Origin: Homarus americanus
Lineage: Eukaryota; Arthropoda; Malacostraca; Decapoda; Nephropidae
Length of the DNA: 64,000 nucleotides
Assembly: GCF_018991925.1 (NCBI RefSeq)
Contig: NW_024737042.1
Location: forward strand, 18,817,789 to 18,881,788
Direction: 5' to 3'
Shown: positions 10,939-20,279 of the stretch, piece by piece
Layout of the letters: the number at the start of each line of letters is the position of its first letter
Position numbering within the stretch: the stretch's first letter is position 1
Translations under genes and position numbers: made by a program
Notes under the pieces: generated by a model
What the model was told of the DNA's origin: nothing
The model's input: only the letters and a program-made list of their open reading frames with translations
The model's database searches: none

Positions 10939-12505
10939 GCCATTTGTGTGTACACACCACTGTCTGAGGCTTTAATTTTGAGAAGTATGAGTCCCAAATG
11001 TTATGAATATCTGATAACTAAAAAAGGAATTCCGTTGCCGAGTAAAACAACTCTTGAACCTGTCACTAATTCTAGTCCAGTAACCTTAGGATGTGGAAAG
11101 AATTTGACATTGATCCAATGGAAAGAAAGAAAATAACTTTAAAAAACCCGGGTGCTGATCGGGATATATTTGTGTTTTCAGATGGGCCACATTTGATTAA
11201 ATTAATTAGGAATAATTTTCTCAATTCAGGATTTTACCTAAAGGATGGAAGCCTTACATGTGATTTCTCTATTCGGGAAATGATGACGGCAAGTGAGACA
11301 GAGTATGGTTTAGCATACAAACTAAGTGAAAGGCATTTAAATGTATGGGAGTCAGCAACGACAGTGGGTTAAATATGCAGTCCAATTGTTGCTAAAAACA
11401 TGCTTTAGCTCACTGAAATATATTGGAGAAAGAGGACTACTGGAGAGTAGAAATTGGAAGGAAACTGCTGACTTCATACATCTGGTGGACGAATGGTTTG
11501 ATATTATTAATTCTTCTCATAAGTTTGGTGAAAAGCAATCACTTAATTCATTTGGAATTAATTTATGTGACCAAGTAAATGTTCTACATAGAATGATTGA
11601 AGTGATGACAACAATGAGAGTAAAAAACCCACTGTTGAAAGGCCTTTACAAGTTTCAGAAAGGGGTAATATTATCATCTCGGTCACTTATAAGGTTGTAC
11701 AAAATGCTCCAGAAGTCTTTTAATCTTGAATTCATTGTAACTAGAAAACTAAATCAAGACTGTCTGGAGCATTTGTTTGGGTGCATGAGGCAGATTTATG
11801 GAACCTACGACCATCCAAATGCTGTGAATTTTAAGTTGAGGCTCAAGAAGTTACTGCCGGGATAAGACGTTTCATTAATTTCTGATAAATCTAACACAAA
11901 TAAAAATAATTTTGACTGCTTGTCAATAAATATTGGTCTTAGACAAACAAATGATAAAGGTACACCATTCAATGACAGAGAGCTGGCAGTAGAACTCTAT
12001 ATAACTGATCAATGTTTCAAAGACTTGGAAATTGGCAATGAAGTAGAAAAAAAGTTAAATGATGAGTTTAATGAAAACCCAGGAGAGTGTATAAACCCTG
12101 ACAAAAATGCCGGTAAAGCAATAGATTTAGTCATAGAAGAGGAAGCTCTTAGGTACGTCGGTGGCTATATTGTAAGGAGGTTTTACGTGAAATACCCTCT
12201 AAAGTGCACATCCATGACCAAAACATGGACGGAAGAAATAAACAGAGGTGAGCTGTATGTTCCTCCTGACACTCCATTAACCATTATGAGAGACGTATTT
12301 AAGGCTGTACATGGGGTTAGTCTTATGGAGGGGAAAAGACTGTTCAAAACAATTGTGTCTGAGATGGAGAGTTGATGTACCCCAGGATGTTTTATTCTTC
12401 TTTGACAAAATATCTGTGTTCTTTAAACTGAACAGTAGCATTAGGATAAATAAGAAAACAAGTAAGAATTGCAGAAGTGAAAATATAAATTTTATGAAAA
12501 TATAA
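10939..12505 (+). pseudogene. P-element/THAP9-like transposase, fragments
   Basis: Remains of a P-element-family transposase, the cut-and-paste enzyme. Recognisable parts: ALILRSMSPKCYEYL and GIPLPSKTTL (10969-11053); after a deletion and frame change, VFSDGPHLIKLIRNNFLNSG (11172-11231), a typical DxPHLxKLxRN block of the catalytic domain; VKYAVQLLLKTCFSSLKYIG to LNQDCLEHLFGCMRQIYGTY (11370-11808); then, after a stop at 11863, LRYVGGYIVRRFYVKYP (12148-12200). The C-terminal VPQDVLFFFDKI is in another frame (12377-12412). No THAP zinc finger is present. The breaks at about 11060, 11340, 11863 and 12370 make it non-functional. Confidence 0.85.
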
Positions 12506-12964
12506 AAATGATAGTAGGAAAAACAGATTGTCTTGGGTTACAGTTGATGTAAATTATATAAGTTATTTATTTTTAACCTATATGTAAATCAAATATAAGT
12601 TATCATGATATATTTATTCTCCTTTTAGATGCATAAACACTAATACGGAAACCTTTCAGAAGAGACAGTTATGAACTCAAGTGCACAGATAAATTGCACT
12701 GAAATAAGCGTAAGAATTTCAGGAAATTAGTAAGAATATTCAAATAATGTCAGCTGTCCTTCCCTCCACAATGAAGGGACGAAAGTGGCCAGACCCCTTA
12801 TGACACCCTTTTAGACAGCCTCTCCTACTATAGCTACATCTTTCTCCTTCTTTCCGAGCTAAACCTCTCTCTACCAGGATATAGGAAACGGGGTTATGAT
12901 GACGATGCTGTAAAGATAGACAGACTAGTGGAGAGAGAGAGAGAGGGAGCTGGCCAGCCAACTA

Positions 12965-12981
12965 TAGTTCACGTGACGTCA
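12965..12981 (-). repeat. P-element subterminal inverted repeat, right
   Basis: TAGTTCACGTGACGTCA, inverse partner of 10872-10888. It is 60 bases from the right end, nearly symmetric with the left copy. Confidence 0.75.
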
Positions 12982-13024
12982 CTGCACAGAGCGAGAGAAA
13001 ACTAGACCGCTATCCGGCAGACCG

Positions 13025-13041
13025 TCTCTATATTGACCTTG
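13025..13041 (-). repeat. P-element terminal inverted repeat, right
   Basis: TCTCTATATTGACCTTG, the exact inverse of 10814-10830. Confidence 0.9.
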
Positions 13042-13049
13042 GCCCAGGC
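13042..13049. repeat. Target-site duplication (right), GCCCAGGC
   Basis: Identical to 10806-10813. LINE-F coding sequence resumes here. Confidence 0.85.
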
Positions 13050-13974
13050 CTACGAGCAGATCGCCAACGCCATGACTGGCCGCCTGCAGTGCAACCTAGT
13101 ACTGAGGGACGTCAGCAAGGCGTTTGACAAAGTTTGGCACGCGGGGCTGCGGTATAAGATCATACAACTGGGGCAACCCGAAAACCTGACGCGTCTGCTG
13201 TGCAACTTCATTACGGATCTCAGAGCCAAAATCAAGATGTAAGAACATTGTGGAGAATAATTTTCACTCTCGGGTGGTGTGCCTCAGGGCTCATGTCTCT
13301 CGCCAACCCTTTACACGCTCTACACCCCTAATCGTTGACAGCGAGTACGTCATGTATGCCGACGATGTAACACAGATTCTTACCTGCCCAAGAAGGACCA
13401 CTGCAAGGATGGCGCTACTCACTGCTCAGCACTAAAGGATATCTCGGAGTATGCAAATAAATGTAAAATAAAAACAAACAAAACGAAATTCGAGGTCATA
13501 CTCATAGCCAAATTCAAGTCGGCGCCATTGGTGATCGACGACGAAGAGATTGAGTATTCTAAACAAGACAGGTTGCTCGGCCTCATCATCTCTCGGACAG
13601 GCATCATTTCTCACGTGAAGGACAGACTAAGGAAAGCCAAAGTCGCCGCCGCCAAATTAAAACGTTTTAAACTGATGCCTGAGAAGATACAAGTTCACCT
13701 GTATAAGGCGCTGGTGAGGCCTGTGTTGGAGTACCCACATTTACCACTCGCCACACTTGGGAAGACTAGACTAAAACAACTACAGAGCTTCCAAAACAAG
13801 TGTCTGAGATCAGGCAGTGGCCAAGCGCCACCCTACCAGGAGACAGTGGAAACCATCCACCTGAGAAATAAAACAGAGGCCCTCAACGTCAGGATCCCTC
13901 GCCCAGAGAAGAAGGTTTGGGACAAGCTCCTGGAAGACCCTCACAGCCCAGACCAACTACTCTGTAAAATGTAA
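13042..13974 (+). pseudogene. LINE-F reverse transcriptase, palm to C-terminus
   Basis: Continuation of the interrupted RT: AYEQIANAMTGRLQCN, motif A LVLRDVSKAFDKVWH with both Asp residues (about 13098-13140), GGVPQGSCLSPTLYTLYTP (motif B, about 13274-13330) in a second frame, and YVMYADDVTQIL (motif C with intact Asp pair, about 13345-13380). The thumb and C-terminus follow at 13528-13974 (LLGLIISRTGIISHV, HLYKALVRPVLEYP), ending in TAA. A stop at 13240-13242 and at least two frame changes break it. The 3' untranslated part runs to the AAAT-rich tail. Confidence 0.85.
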
Positions 13975-14116
13975 AACAAGGGTTGTCGTCCCCCTCTGTT
14001 TAACTCATTAAACTTCTTTTCCAATCTTTCTCCCCACGAGTATCTGTTGTGACTTTTCTATCCTTCACGTCTGGTTGTGCCTTGAGCCCCAGCATGCCCT
14101 TCATCCTTTTCCCACC

Positions 14117-14169
14117 TAAAAAATAAAAATAACTAAATAATAAATAAATAAATAAATAATAAATAAATT
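14117..14169. repeat. AAAT-rich tail of LINE-F
   Basis: An A-rich stretch of TAAA/AAAT repeats directly after the 3' untranslated region, as expected for a LINE 3' tail. Confidence 0.8.
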
Positions 14170-14660
14170 AACGTATGTCCCTCAGTCATGGCTCAGGTGT
14201 GGTCAACCAGGTGTGTGTGTGTGTGTGGTGCACTGACGGGCTGTAGTGATAATTCCAATTGTTATATTTATATCACGGGAACGTTGATGGTACTGTTATG
14301 GTAGTGATAATGTGAGTGTGTTAATGATTAATATTACGACTATAATAGTGATATTAAAAGTGTTCTCACATTACAACCATGATAACAACATTACACATAT
14401 AATAAAAAGTGGAGTGTGGAAAGCCCAAGATACAAGGTTTAAGATACAATGATAGAAAACATTCTTTTTTCAGGTAAGTTTGAGAAAACTGATCACTATT
14501 CGGCAGAACTAAGACAAAAGTTGAAATAATTTGTAGGATTAGTTGACATTCGATTTATTTCATATATATTACTAGTGTGGGTCATTAGAATGAAACAAGT
14601 TTTGTGGACAACCATTGTTACAAAACACAAGAACAATAACTTATATGATTGTCAACTTGG
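14170..14660. other. No recognisable gene
   Basis: AT-rich sequence with a short GT run at about 14211-14227. No coding frame or RNA gene is supported. Confidence 0.5.
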
Positions 14661-14663
14661 CTG

Positions 14664-15425
14664 GTGACGTTATAAGAAAACTAAAGATATTCGGTACGAT
14701 TTTGGACAAATGAATAAAAGTTGTGATGTTGAAGGGAACTGTCCGCCAGGGTGATAGGAAACACTGCTGTGTCTCACATGTGTAGTTGTAGTTTGGATCC
14801 ATTTAGATTCACCAGTTTCATGACTCATATATTCCAGCAGTTTCTTAGAAGCAATGTTATCTTGATCACCACGCACGAGCATCCGGGCTATCGCGAGGTT
14901 GACTTCAATTAAACTTTCTTTAATACTGGGTATACCTAGATTTTTCTTCATACTTAGAACTTTAGTGCACCTGGGACAGTCTAAAACAATGCCTTTTCCG
15001 TGAAAAATGACCAGGGCTGATCCTTGGTAATCTATCAGAGATCTTATACAGTATAGCCAAAGTGCATTGATTTGACAATTGTGATATTAGCAATATAATG
15101 CGGGCTGTACCCCCTACACATTAAGGGGTTGTTGTATGCCAGGTGAGGTAGAGGGGATAGAGACACCGAGTTATTTAAAAGAAGAGACATAGTCAAGAGA
15201 GTTGTTACTTATCATAAGCATTGATGGTCCACGTTTGCTGTCTCCAGCTTGTTTGTTGAATACTTTAGTTTTCTCAGTGGAGATGTTGAGTCCAAGTTTC
15301 TCACACGGTGACTGCACATGGTTCAGGCTGGGGCTGTGTGGGGCTGACTTTAATAGCGCATTCATAAAAACATTGAACAGCCCTTCTGTTGGTGAGGTAA
15401 CCATTTATCTATTGTGGCTTTAGGG
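14664..15425 (-). pseudogene. LINE reverse-transcriptase fragment
   Basis: Degraded minus-strand RT of an unassigned LINE. From 15404 downwards: SPTEGLFNVFMNALL (motif B tail), then CEKLGLNISTEKTKVF and NNSLDYVSSFK. From about 15070: YSIRSLIDYQGSAL, LDCPRCTKVLSMKKNLGIPS, IKESLIEVNLAIARMLVRGD (thumb). The order matches the end of the LINE-C RT, where SLIDYAAPVLS is followed by the connection to RNase H, but the sequences are clearly different families. The YADD part and most of the palm are missing. The foldback element at 15432-15974 abuts it. Confidence 0.65.
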
Positions 15426-15431
15426 GGTGAT

Positions 15432-15974
15432 GGTCCAACGAAGTACCCAAAAGTACCCAAATGTACCCAAAAGTATATTAAATCAGGGTAAAATCTTAAC
15501 GAATATATGTTTTACATCAATAAAACCTGATTAATAATGTTTTCATTGAAATGTAGTCAAAATAATGAAAAAATAAACAGCGAAAAACGCTAAATTCCAA
15601 AGAGTCACCTATTCAAAATGGAGATATAATTACCGATGTTTCTGTTACTTTGGGGTATTTAACATAGCCGTAGGATTTACTTTTCGTTAGGTTAGGTTAG
15701 GTTAGGTTAGGTTAGGTTAGCAAAGTGCATCACGATGGATCTGAGTTATCTCCCTTATTCACAAACTCTTTGGAATTTAGCGTTCACCAATACTGAAAGT
15801 TTTTCGCTGTTTATTGTTTCATCTTACAAATTATTTTTACAAAATTACACTAAAAATATTATTAGACATGTTTTGTGTATGTATAACAGATATTCGTTAA
15901 GATTTTACCCTGATTTAATATACTTTTGGGTACATTTGGGTACATTTGGGTACTTTTGGGTAATTCGTTGGACC
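15432..15974. mobile_element. Foldback/MITE element, 543 bp, with TTAGG loop
   Basis: Very long imperfect inverted repeat. Both ends read GGTCCAACGAA, then TACCC, followed by repeats of an 11-base TACCCAAA(A/T)GT unit (one extra unit on the right) and AGTATATTAAATCAGGGTAA. Similarity continues inward through TAAACAGCGAAAAA and GCTAAATTCCAAAGAG, giving arms of roughly 200 bases. The centre is a (GTTAG)7 array. There is no coding capacity and no clear target duplication. It separates two old LINE pieces in the same orientation, which suggests insertion into that LINE. Confidence 0.75.
15686..15720. repeat. TTAGG-type array, (GTTAG)7
   Basis: Seven perfect repeats of the arthropod telomeric pentamer, located at the loop of the foldback element. 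It is interstitial, not a chromosome end. Confidence 0.9.
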
Positions 15975-15989
15975 CGATTTACGGTGTCC

Positions 15990-16170
15990 CAGTCCCTGTT
16001 GTAAAGTTGAGTTAGGTCTTCCCCACCTCCATGTTCTTTAGAAAGCAATCGTCCTGTTCTGTTCAAGTTAATATTCAAATAACCAAATATAACGTTATTG
16101 CTTCTTATCTGTTCTATTATTTGGTCTAAATTGATTATCTTAAAATTAACGTTGTAGTTGACCAGTGACC
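15990..16170 (-). pseudogene. Possible LINE endonuclease fragment
   Basis: On the minus strand a short stretch reads NNVIFGYLNINLNRTGRLLS, close to the (V/I)xGDxN block of LINE endonucleases with Asp replaced by Tyr. It has the same orientation as the RT fragment at 14664-15425, on the other side of the foldback element, so both may come from one LINE. Short and uncertain. Confidence 0.35.
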
Positions 16171-17233
16171 ATTATTGACCGGACCTGAGGCTCAGGTAGG
16201 GATTATCTAACCAGAAAGTTGTAATGTAAATATTTATATTTTATACCAACGCTTCTAAAACTGAAAGCATAGGTATAAATCTTTACCACTTGTTATTCTG
16301 GTGATCTGAATATGACCAAGAGTTCCCCAACTATTACTCATCTCACTAAGTATTCCTTGGTATATTTATTTGATTTATATATGACAATATTAACTTATAA
16401 AATTATGTTCTTTGGATAAATTTTTTCTTCAAAGTAGGTACGAGTAGTTTCAAGTAGGTACAAGTTGTCTTAGGTAAAAGTTCTCATAAACCCGACAAGT
16501 TGCCATACCTCATGTCAATTGGATTTATAATTAGGTAATGGATTCTTCCCTCAGTGGAAGTAATAAACTGGCGTGAACTCATATTAATGAATATTTTCTC
16601 ACAAACTACGAGCACCCGAACATGTAGTTTGTGGGTCTTGGTCATAAATTATCGTTTCTTTAGTAATATAACAATATATTGCTTCGAAAGTGTGAGGTGT
16701 CGCTTCGAGTCAACTGCAGTTACTATCATTGTCCAACTGTTCCAGGAATATGAGTGCAGTGAAACACGACGCACCTGATGTGGAGAAGTTATGAATTAGA
16801 TATGAGAGGTAATGATAAAACAGGAAAAAGATTGATAGAGGTAGATTAATTTATAGATCGTTATATTAAGGTCGGGGTTATTAGATAGATATAAATAGCT
16901 AGATGGATGGAAAGAAAATAGAGAAGAAAGTAAAGGGGAGGCGGGGGGGAGAAATGGCCGTATTCAAGATTGTTTTAAGTGGGCTCTCCTCTTGAGGAAT
17001 CCTCACGATAAGGTTTGCCCAAGCCATGGGCGTAGGCCGCTTTCTAGGTGCTACATATCGTGGTGTTTGCGTGGTACTTGCTCCAGGTCTGCTAACATAG
17101 GAACAGCTGATCACAATTACTGTTAGTTATGGGCAAAAAAAATCAAATAAAGATATACTGAATCAATGGAATTATCACATATACTATAATGTACAAAGTA
17201 CAAATCTTGTATACTGGTGATGAATGAGTTTAC
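16171..17233. other. No recognisable gene
   Basis: AT-rich sequence. Short frames are present on both strands but none shows a known domain or sustained coding character. Confidence 0.5.
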
Positions 17234-17257
17234 ATAAGAACATAAGAACATAAGAAA
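17234..17257 (-). repeat. CR1 3'-terminal octamer repeat
   Basis: About three tandem copies of the 8-mer TTCTTATG (minus strand). CR1 RTs are thought to prime on such short 3' repeats instead of poly(A). Confidence 0.85.
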
Positions 17258-17688
17258 GTGGGATACTGCAGGAGGCCGACTGGCCCATACAGGGCAGATC
17301 CCTTTCACACCCATCCCAGCACTTCCATGTGCCTATCCAACTTCGTCTTGAAGCTCCCTAGCGTCCCCGATCCTACTATAGCACTCGGTAGCCTATTCCA
17401 CATATCCACAACTCTATTACCAAACCAGTGTTGCCTAATATCCTTTCAGTGAATCGGAATTCTATCTAATTTGTGCTCATTTGTTCTAGTTATTTCGTTA
17501 TTACTGAGCCAGAATATCTTCCATTTTACCTCCTTGTTAATCCCATCACCCACTTGCACACTCTATCATATCTCCTCAACTTACGCTCTAACGAATGTAA
17601 GCCCAAGCTTTCAATCTTTTCATATGGAAGGTTTCACACAGGGATCACTTTTTGGCTATTCTTTCTTGTACCTTCCAGTAATCGGCGT

Positions 17689-18620
17689 CTATCTTCTATA
17701 ATAAGGACACCGAGAACTGAACCGCATAATCCATGCGTGGTGACCCTCGTCAATGCTAGGTAAAAGCTCAAGATATCGCCAGCAGTCTTCAAGGCTCACA
17801 GACCTAGATATGAACCCAAGAATCCTGTTTGCCTTGTTGCGAACGCTAATACATTGTTTTCTAGGTTTCAAGTCGTTGCTAACAAATACACCTAGATCTT
17901 TTTCACAAACTGAGTTTTCTATAACCGTGTTACCTAGTTTATACTGTACGTTTGTATTCGTCTTCCCTATCTGTAGTACCTTGCATTTATCAGTATTAAA
18001 ATTCATTTGCCAGTCTACTGACCACTCATGTAAGGTATCTAGATCTCTTTGAAGGTGTTCAAAGTCACTGTCTGAATCTATCACTCTCCCCATTTTGGTA
18101 TCATCTGCAAATTTACTAATCCTACTAGTTATGCCTAAATCAAGATCATTAATGAATATAACAAACAGGAGAGGGCCTAATACAGATCCCTGGGGAACTC
18201 CGCTTTTGACCGCACCCCAGTCTGACTTTAATCCATTTATGCTGACTCTTTGTTTCCTACCAGTTAACCATGACCTAATCCATTTTAATACTGATCCACC
18301 TATTCCATGTACTTCTACCTTCCTTATCAATCTCTCATGAGGGACTCTATCGAATGCTTTACTGAAATCTAAATAAATTATATCATATGACTTATCATTA
18401 TCTACCGCTTCATATACTTCTGAGAAAAAGCTAAGCAAATTTGTGAGACAAGAACGTCCCTGGGTGAACCCGTGCTGAAAAGAATGAATTAAGTTGAATG
18501 TTTCAAGGTGGCTTCTGATTTTTGTAGCAATAATTGACTCTAGCAACTTGCCTATGATTGACGTGAGACTAATGGGACGTAATTTGATGCTATTGATTTA
18601 TCACCCTTTTTGAAAATGAA
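17689..18620 (-). pseudogene. CR1 reverse transcriptase
   Basis: RT that would copy the element RNA by target-primed reverse transcription. Sense order: NYRPISLTS (split by a frameshift at about 18585), KLLESIIATKIRSHLETF, QHGFTQGRSCLTNLL, motif A IIYLDFSKAFDRVPHERL, SGVPQGSVLGPLLFVIFIND (motif B) and SRISKFADDTKMG (motif C). The thumb follows with WQMNFNTDKCKVLQIGKTN and LGVFVSNDLKPRKQC. Key Asp residues are intact. The frame from 18546 to 17689 stays open for 285 residues, but the expected CR1 C-terminus (GPVLEYxxxxWSP-type) is only partly readable. With upstream frameshifts it is probably inactive. Confidence 0.85.
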
Positions 18621-18862
18621 TTTACATTTGCAAGTTTCCAAGCTTCTGGCACTATAGGCCGATTCTAATGACTTATTAAATAAAACTGCTAATGGATTAC
18701 TCAACTCATCTCTCTACATTCTTTTAATATTCTAGCATATACACCTCGTCTGGACCAGGCGATTTATGAGGAGCTTCAGTTTGTTAATTACTTTAAGCAC
18801 ATCGTTACTAGTAATATTGATATTCATCAACTTATATTTTCTATACTGTATCGTTATATACC

Positions 18863-19213
18863 TTATGAACTTCTGGAAACTGTACTGGTTTCATTTTGTG
18901 TGAATACGGAGCGAAAATGACTATTTAACGTACTACACATTTCTAACTCATCATCAGTCATTTCTCCTGTCGTAGTTTTAAGGGGACCTATTGTATCTCT
19001 AACCTTTGATTTATGCAGTTGATAAAAAGCTTTGGGGTTATTTTTCGATTCGTTTGCTACCTTGATTTCATAATTTCTCTTTGCTTTCCTAATTTCTGTT
19101 TTTACCTGTCTTGTTAGGTTCTGATAGCAACCAAGTAAGTGATTTTCGCCTTTCTTAACTTTTCTATATACTCCTTTCTTTTTCCCTAGAAGATCTAAGA
19201 GTCTATTATTCAT
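18863..19213 (-). pseudogene. CR1 ORF2 linker between endonuclease and RT
   Basis: A basic, Lys/Arg-rich 116-residue frame containing TEIRKAKRNYEIKVANESKN and NPKAFYQLHKSK, then LNSHFRSVFTQ. This is the normal connector of CR1-like ORF2 proteins. It is separated by frame changes from the endonuclease upstream and the RT downstream. Confidence 0.75.
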
Positions 19214-19338
19214 CCATTTTGGTTGGTTCCGTATCGATCTGAATTTTCTTTTAGGGATGTGTTTATTTTGGGCATTATTGATTGTCGCAATAAATTGTTC
19301 ATAAGTAGCTGCTAAATTAAATTCGGGGTTATCCCGTC

Positions 19339-20279
19339 CTAAGTTGACAGTTTCGGAGGTGTGGGGGGATTAATCTTTTTGACCATAGGGTCATCCCTTA
19401 GGTCTCTCCTTAAGCTACCGTAATTAGCCTTCCTAAAATCCGGGATCAAGGCCGAATTTTCCTTCTTCCTGCCATCCCATATTATGTTAAAATATATGGC
19501 TTTATGATCACTGTTTCCTAGTTCGTCTCCAATCCCAACATCTTTTACTAGATTTTCATTATTACTGAGAACTAAATCGAGGATATTATTTCCTCTAGTG
19601 GGCGAGTTTATGAATTGATATAAAAAACTATCTTGTACTACTTCTAGAAAATCTTCAGATTCATTATCGCTAAGTTGATTTTTCCAATCTATGCCTGAAA
19701 AGTTGAAATCGCCTAGAATACATACATTGTTTCTATCAGATGCCTTCTTTATTTCCTCCCATAGCAATTTACCATCGTTCCTACTCAAATTAGGTGGTCT
19801 ATATATAACACCAATGACTACGGATTCACTGCCCTCACCAATCTCTACCCAAATACTTTCATTGTCGCTATTTGTTTTAATGTTTGATTTATTGCAGCTT
19901 TTTAATGACACCCTGATATACACTGCTACACCGCCACCTCTCCTTCCTACTCTGTCAAATTTAAATAGGTTATATCCTGGAATATGAAATTCTGCTAAAA
20001 AATGCTTGCTGTTTGAATTTATCCATGTTTCCGTTATTGCAATTATATCTATGTTCTCTTTACTAACAATGGCCCTGAGCTGGTCCATTTTGTTACACAG
20101 GCTTCTACTATTAGTATAATAAACACTCAATATATTTCTTCCGTTTCTATCTGTTTTACATTTATTACTTTGATGTTTGTTATTATGACTAACTATATTT
20201 TCAGCATTATCTACTTCTGTTTCACTACTTCCCAGGACCTGCTTGTTTTTTGACTCCCATTTTCCCCGACCCCTCTCTA
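19339..20279 (-). pseudogene. CR1 endonuclease domain (ORF2 start)
   Basis: Apurinic-like endonuclease of about 260 residues: VYYTNSRSLCNKMDQLRAIV, IDIIAITETWIN (catalytic Glu), RRGGGVAVYIR, VIGVIYRPPN, CILGDFNFSGIDW (catalytic Asp-Asn), ILDLVLSN, GNSDHKAIYF (terminal Asp-His). All expected active-site residues are present. The frame enters without ATG: upstream codons are open back to the ORF1 stop at 20277-20279, which ORF2 overlaps in a different frame. Whether translation reinitiates or shifts frame there cannot be told from sequence. The frame closes at 19339 before the linker. Confidence 0.85.

Larger units (their letters stand above)
10814..13041 (+). mobile_element. P-element-family DNA transposon, 2228 bp, defective
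   Basis: Bounded by a perfect 17-bp terminal inverted repeat, CAAGGTCAATATAGAGA (10814-10830; inverse at 13025-13041), and an 8-bp target duplication. A 17-bp subterminal inverted repeat (15 of 17 matching) lies 58 and 60 bases in from the ends. It encodes fragments of a THAP9/P-type transposase in the plus orientation. The N-terminal THAP DNA-binding region and a middle segment are missing, and frameshifts break the rest. It landed in the RT of LINE-F, so it is younger than that LINE. Confidence 0.9.
6820..14169 (+). mobile_element. LINE-F: Jockey-like non-LTR retrotransposon, multiply interrupted
   Basis: A long LINE with, in order: leader (interrupted by a MITE at 6963-7173), gag-like ORF1 with zinc knuckles (about 7354-9130), endonuclease (9133-9780), linker, reverse transcriptase (10441-10813 and 13042-13450) and thumb/C-terminus (13528-13974). 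It ends in an AAAT-rich tail at 14117-14169. A P-element-family transposon (10814-13041) splits the RT. Removing it and one copy of the 8-bp duplication restores the frame exactly: AIAQ joins AYEQIANAM. Numerous stops and frameshifts show the LINE is dead. The 5' boundary is approximate. Confidence 0.8.

Noticed and set aside
15686..15720. Chromosome end (telomere)
   Set aside because: Only seven units, flanked on both sides by foldback element sequence; interstitial.
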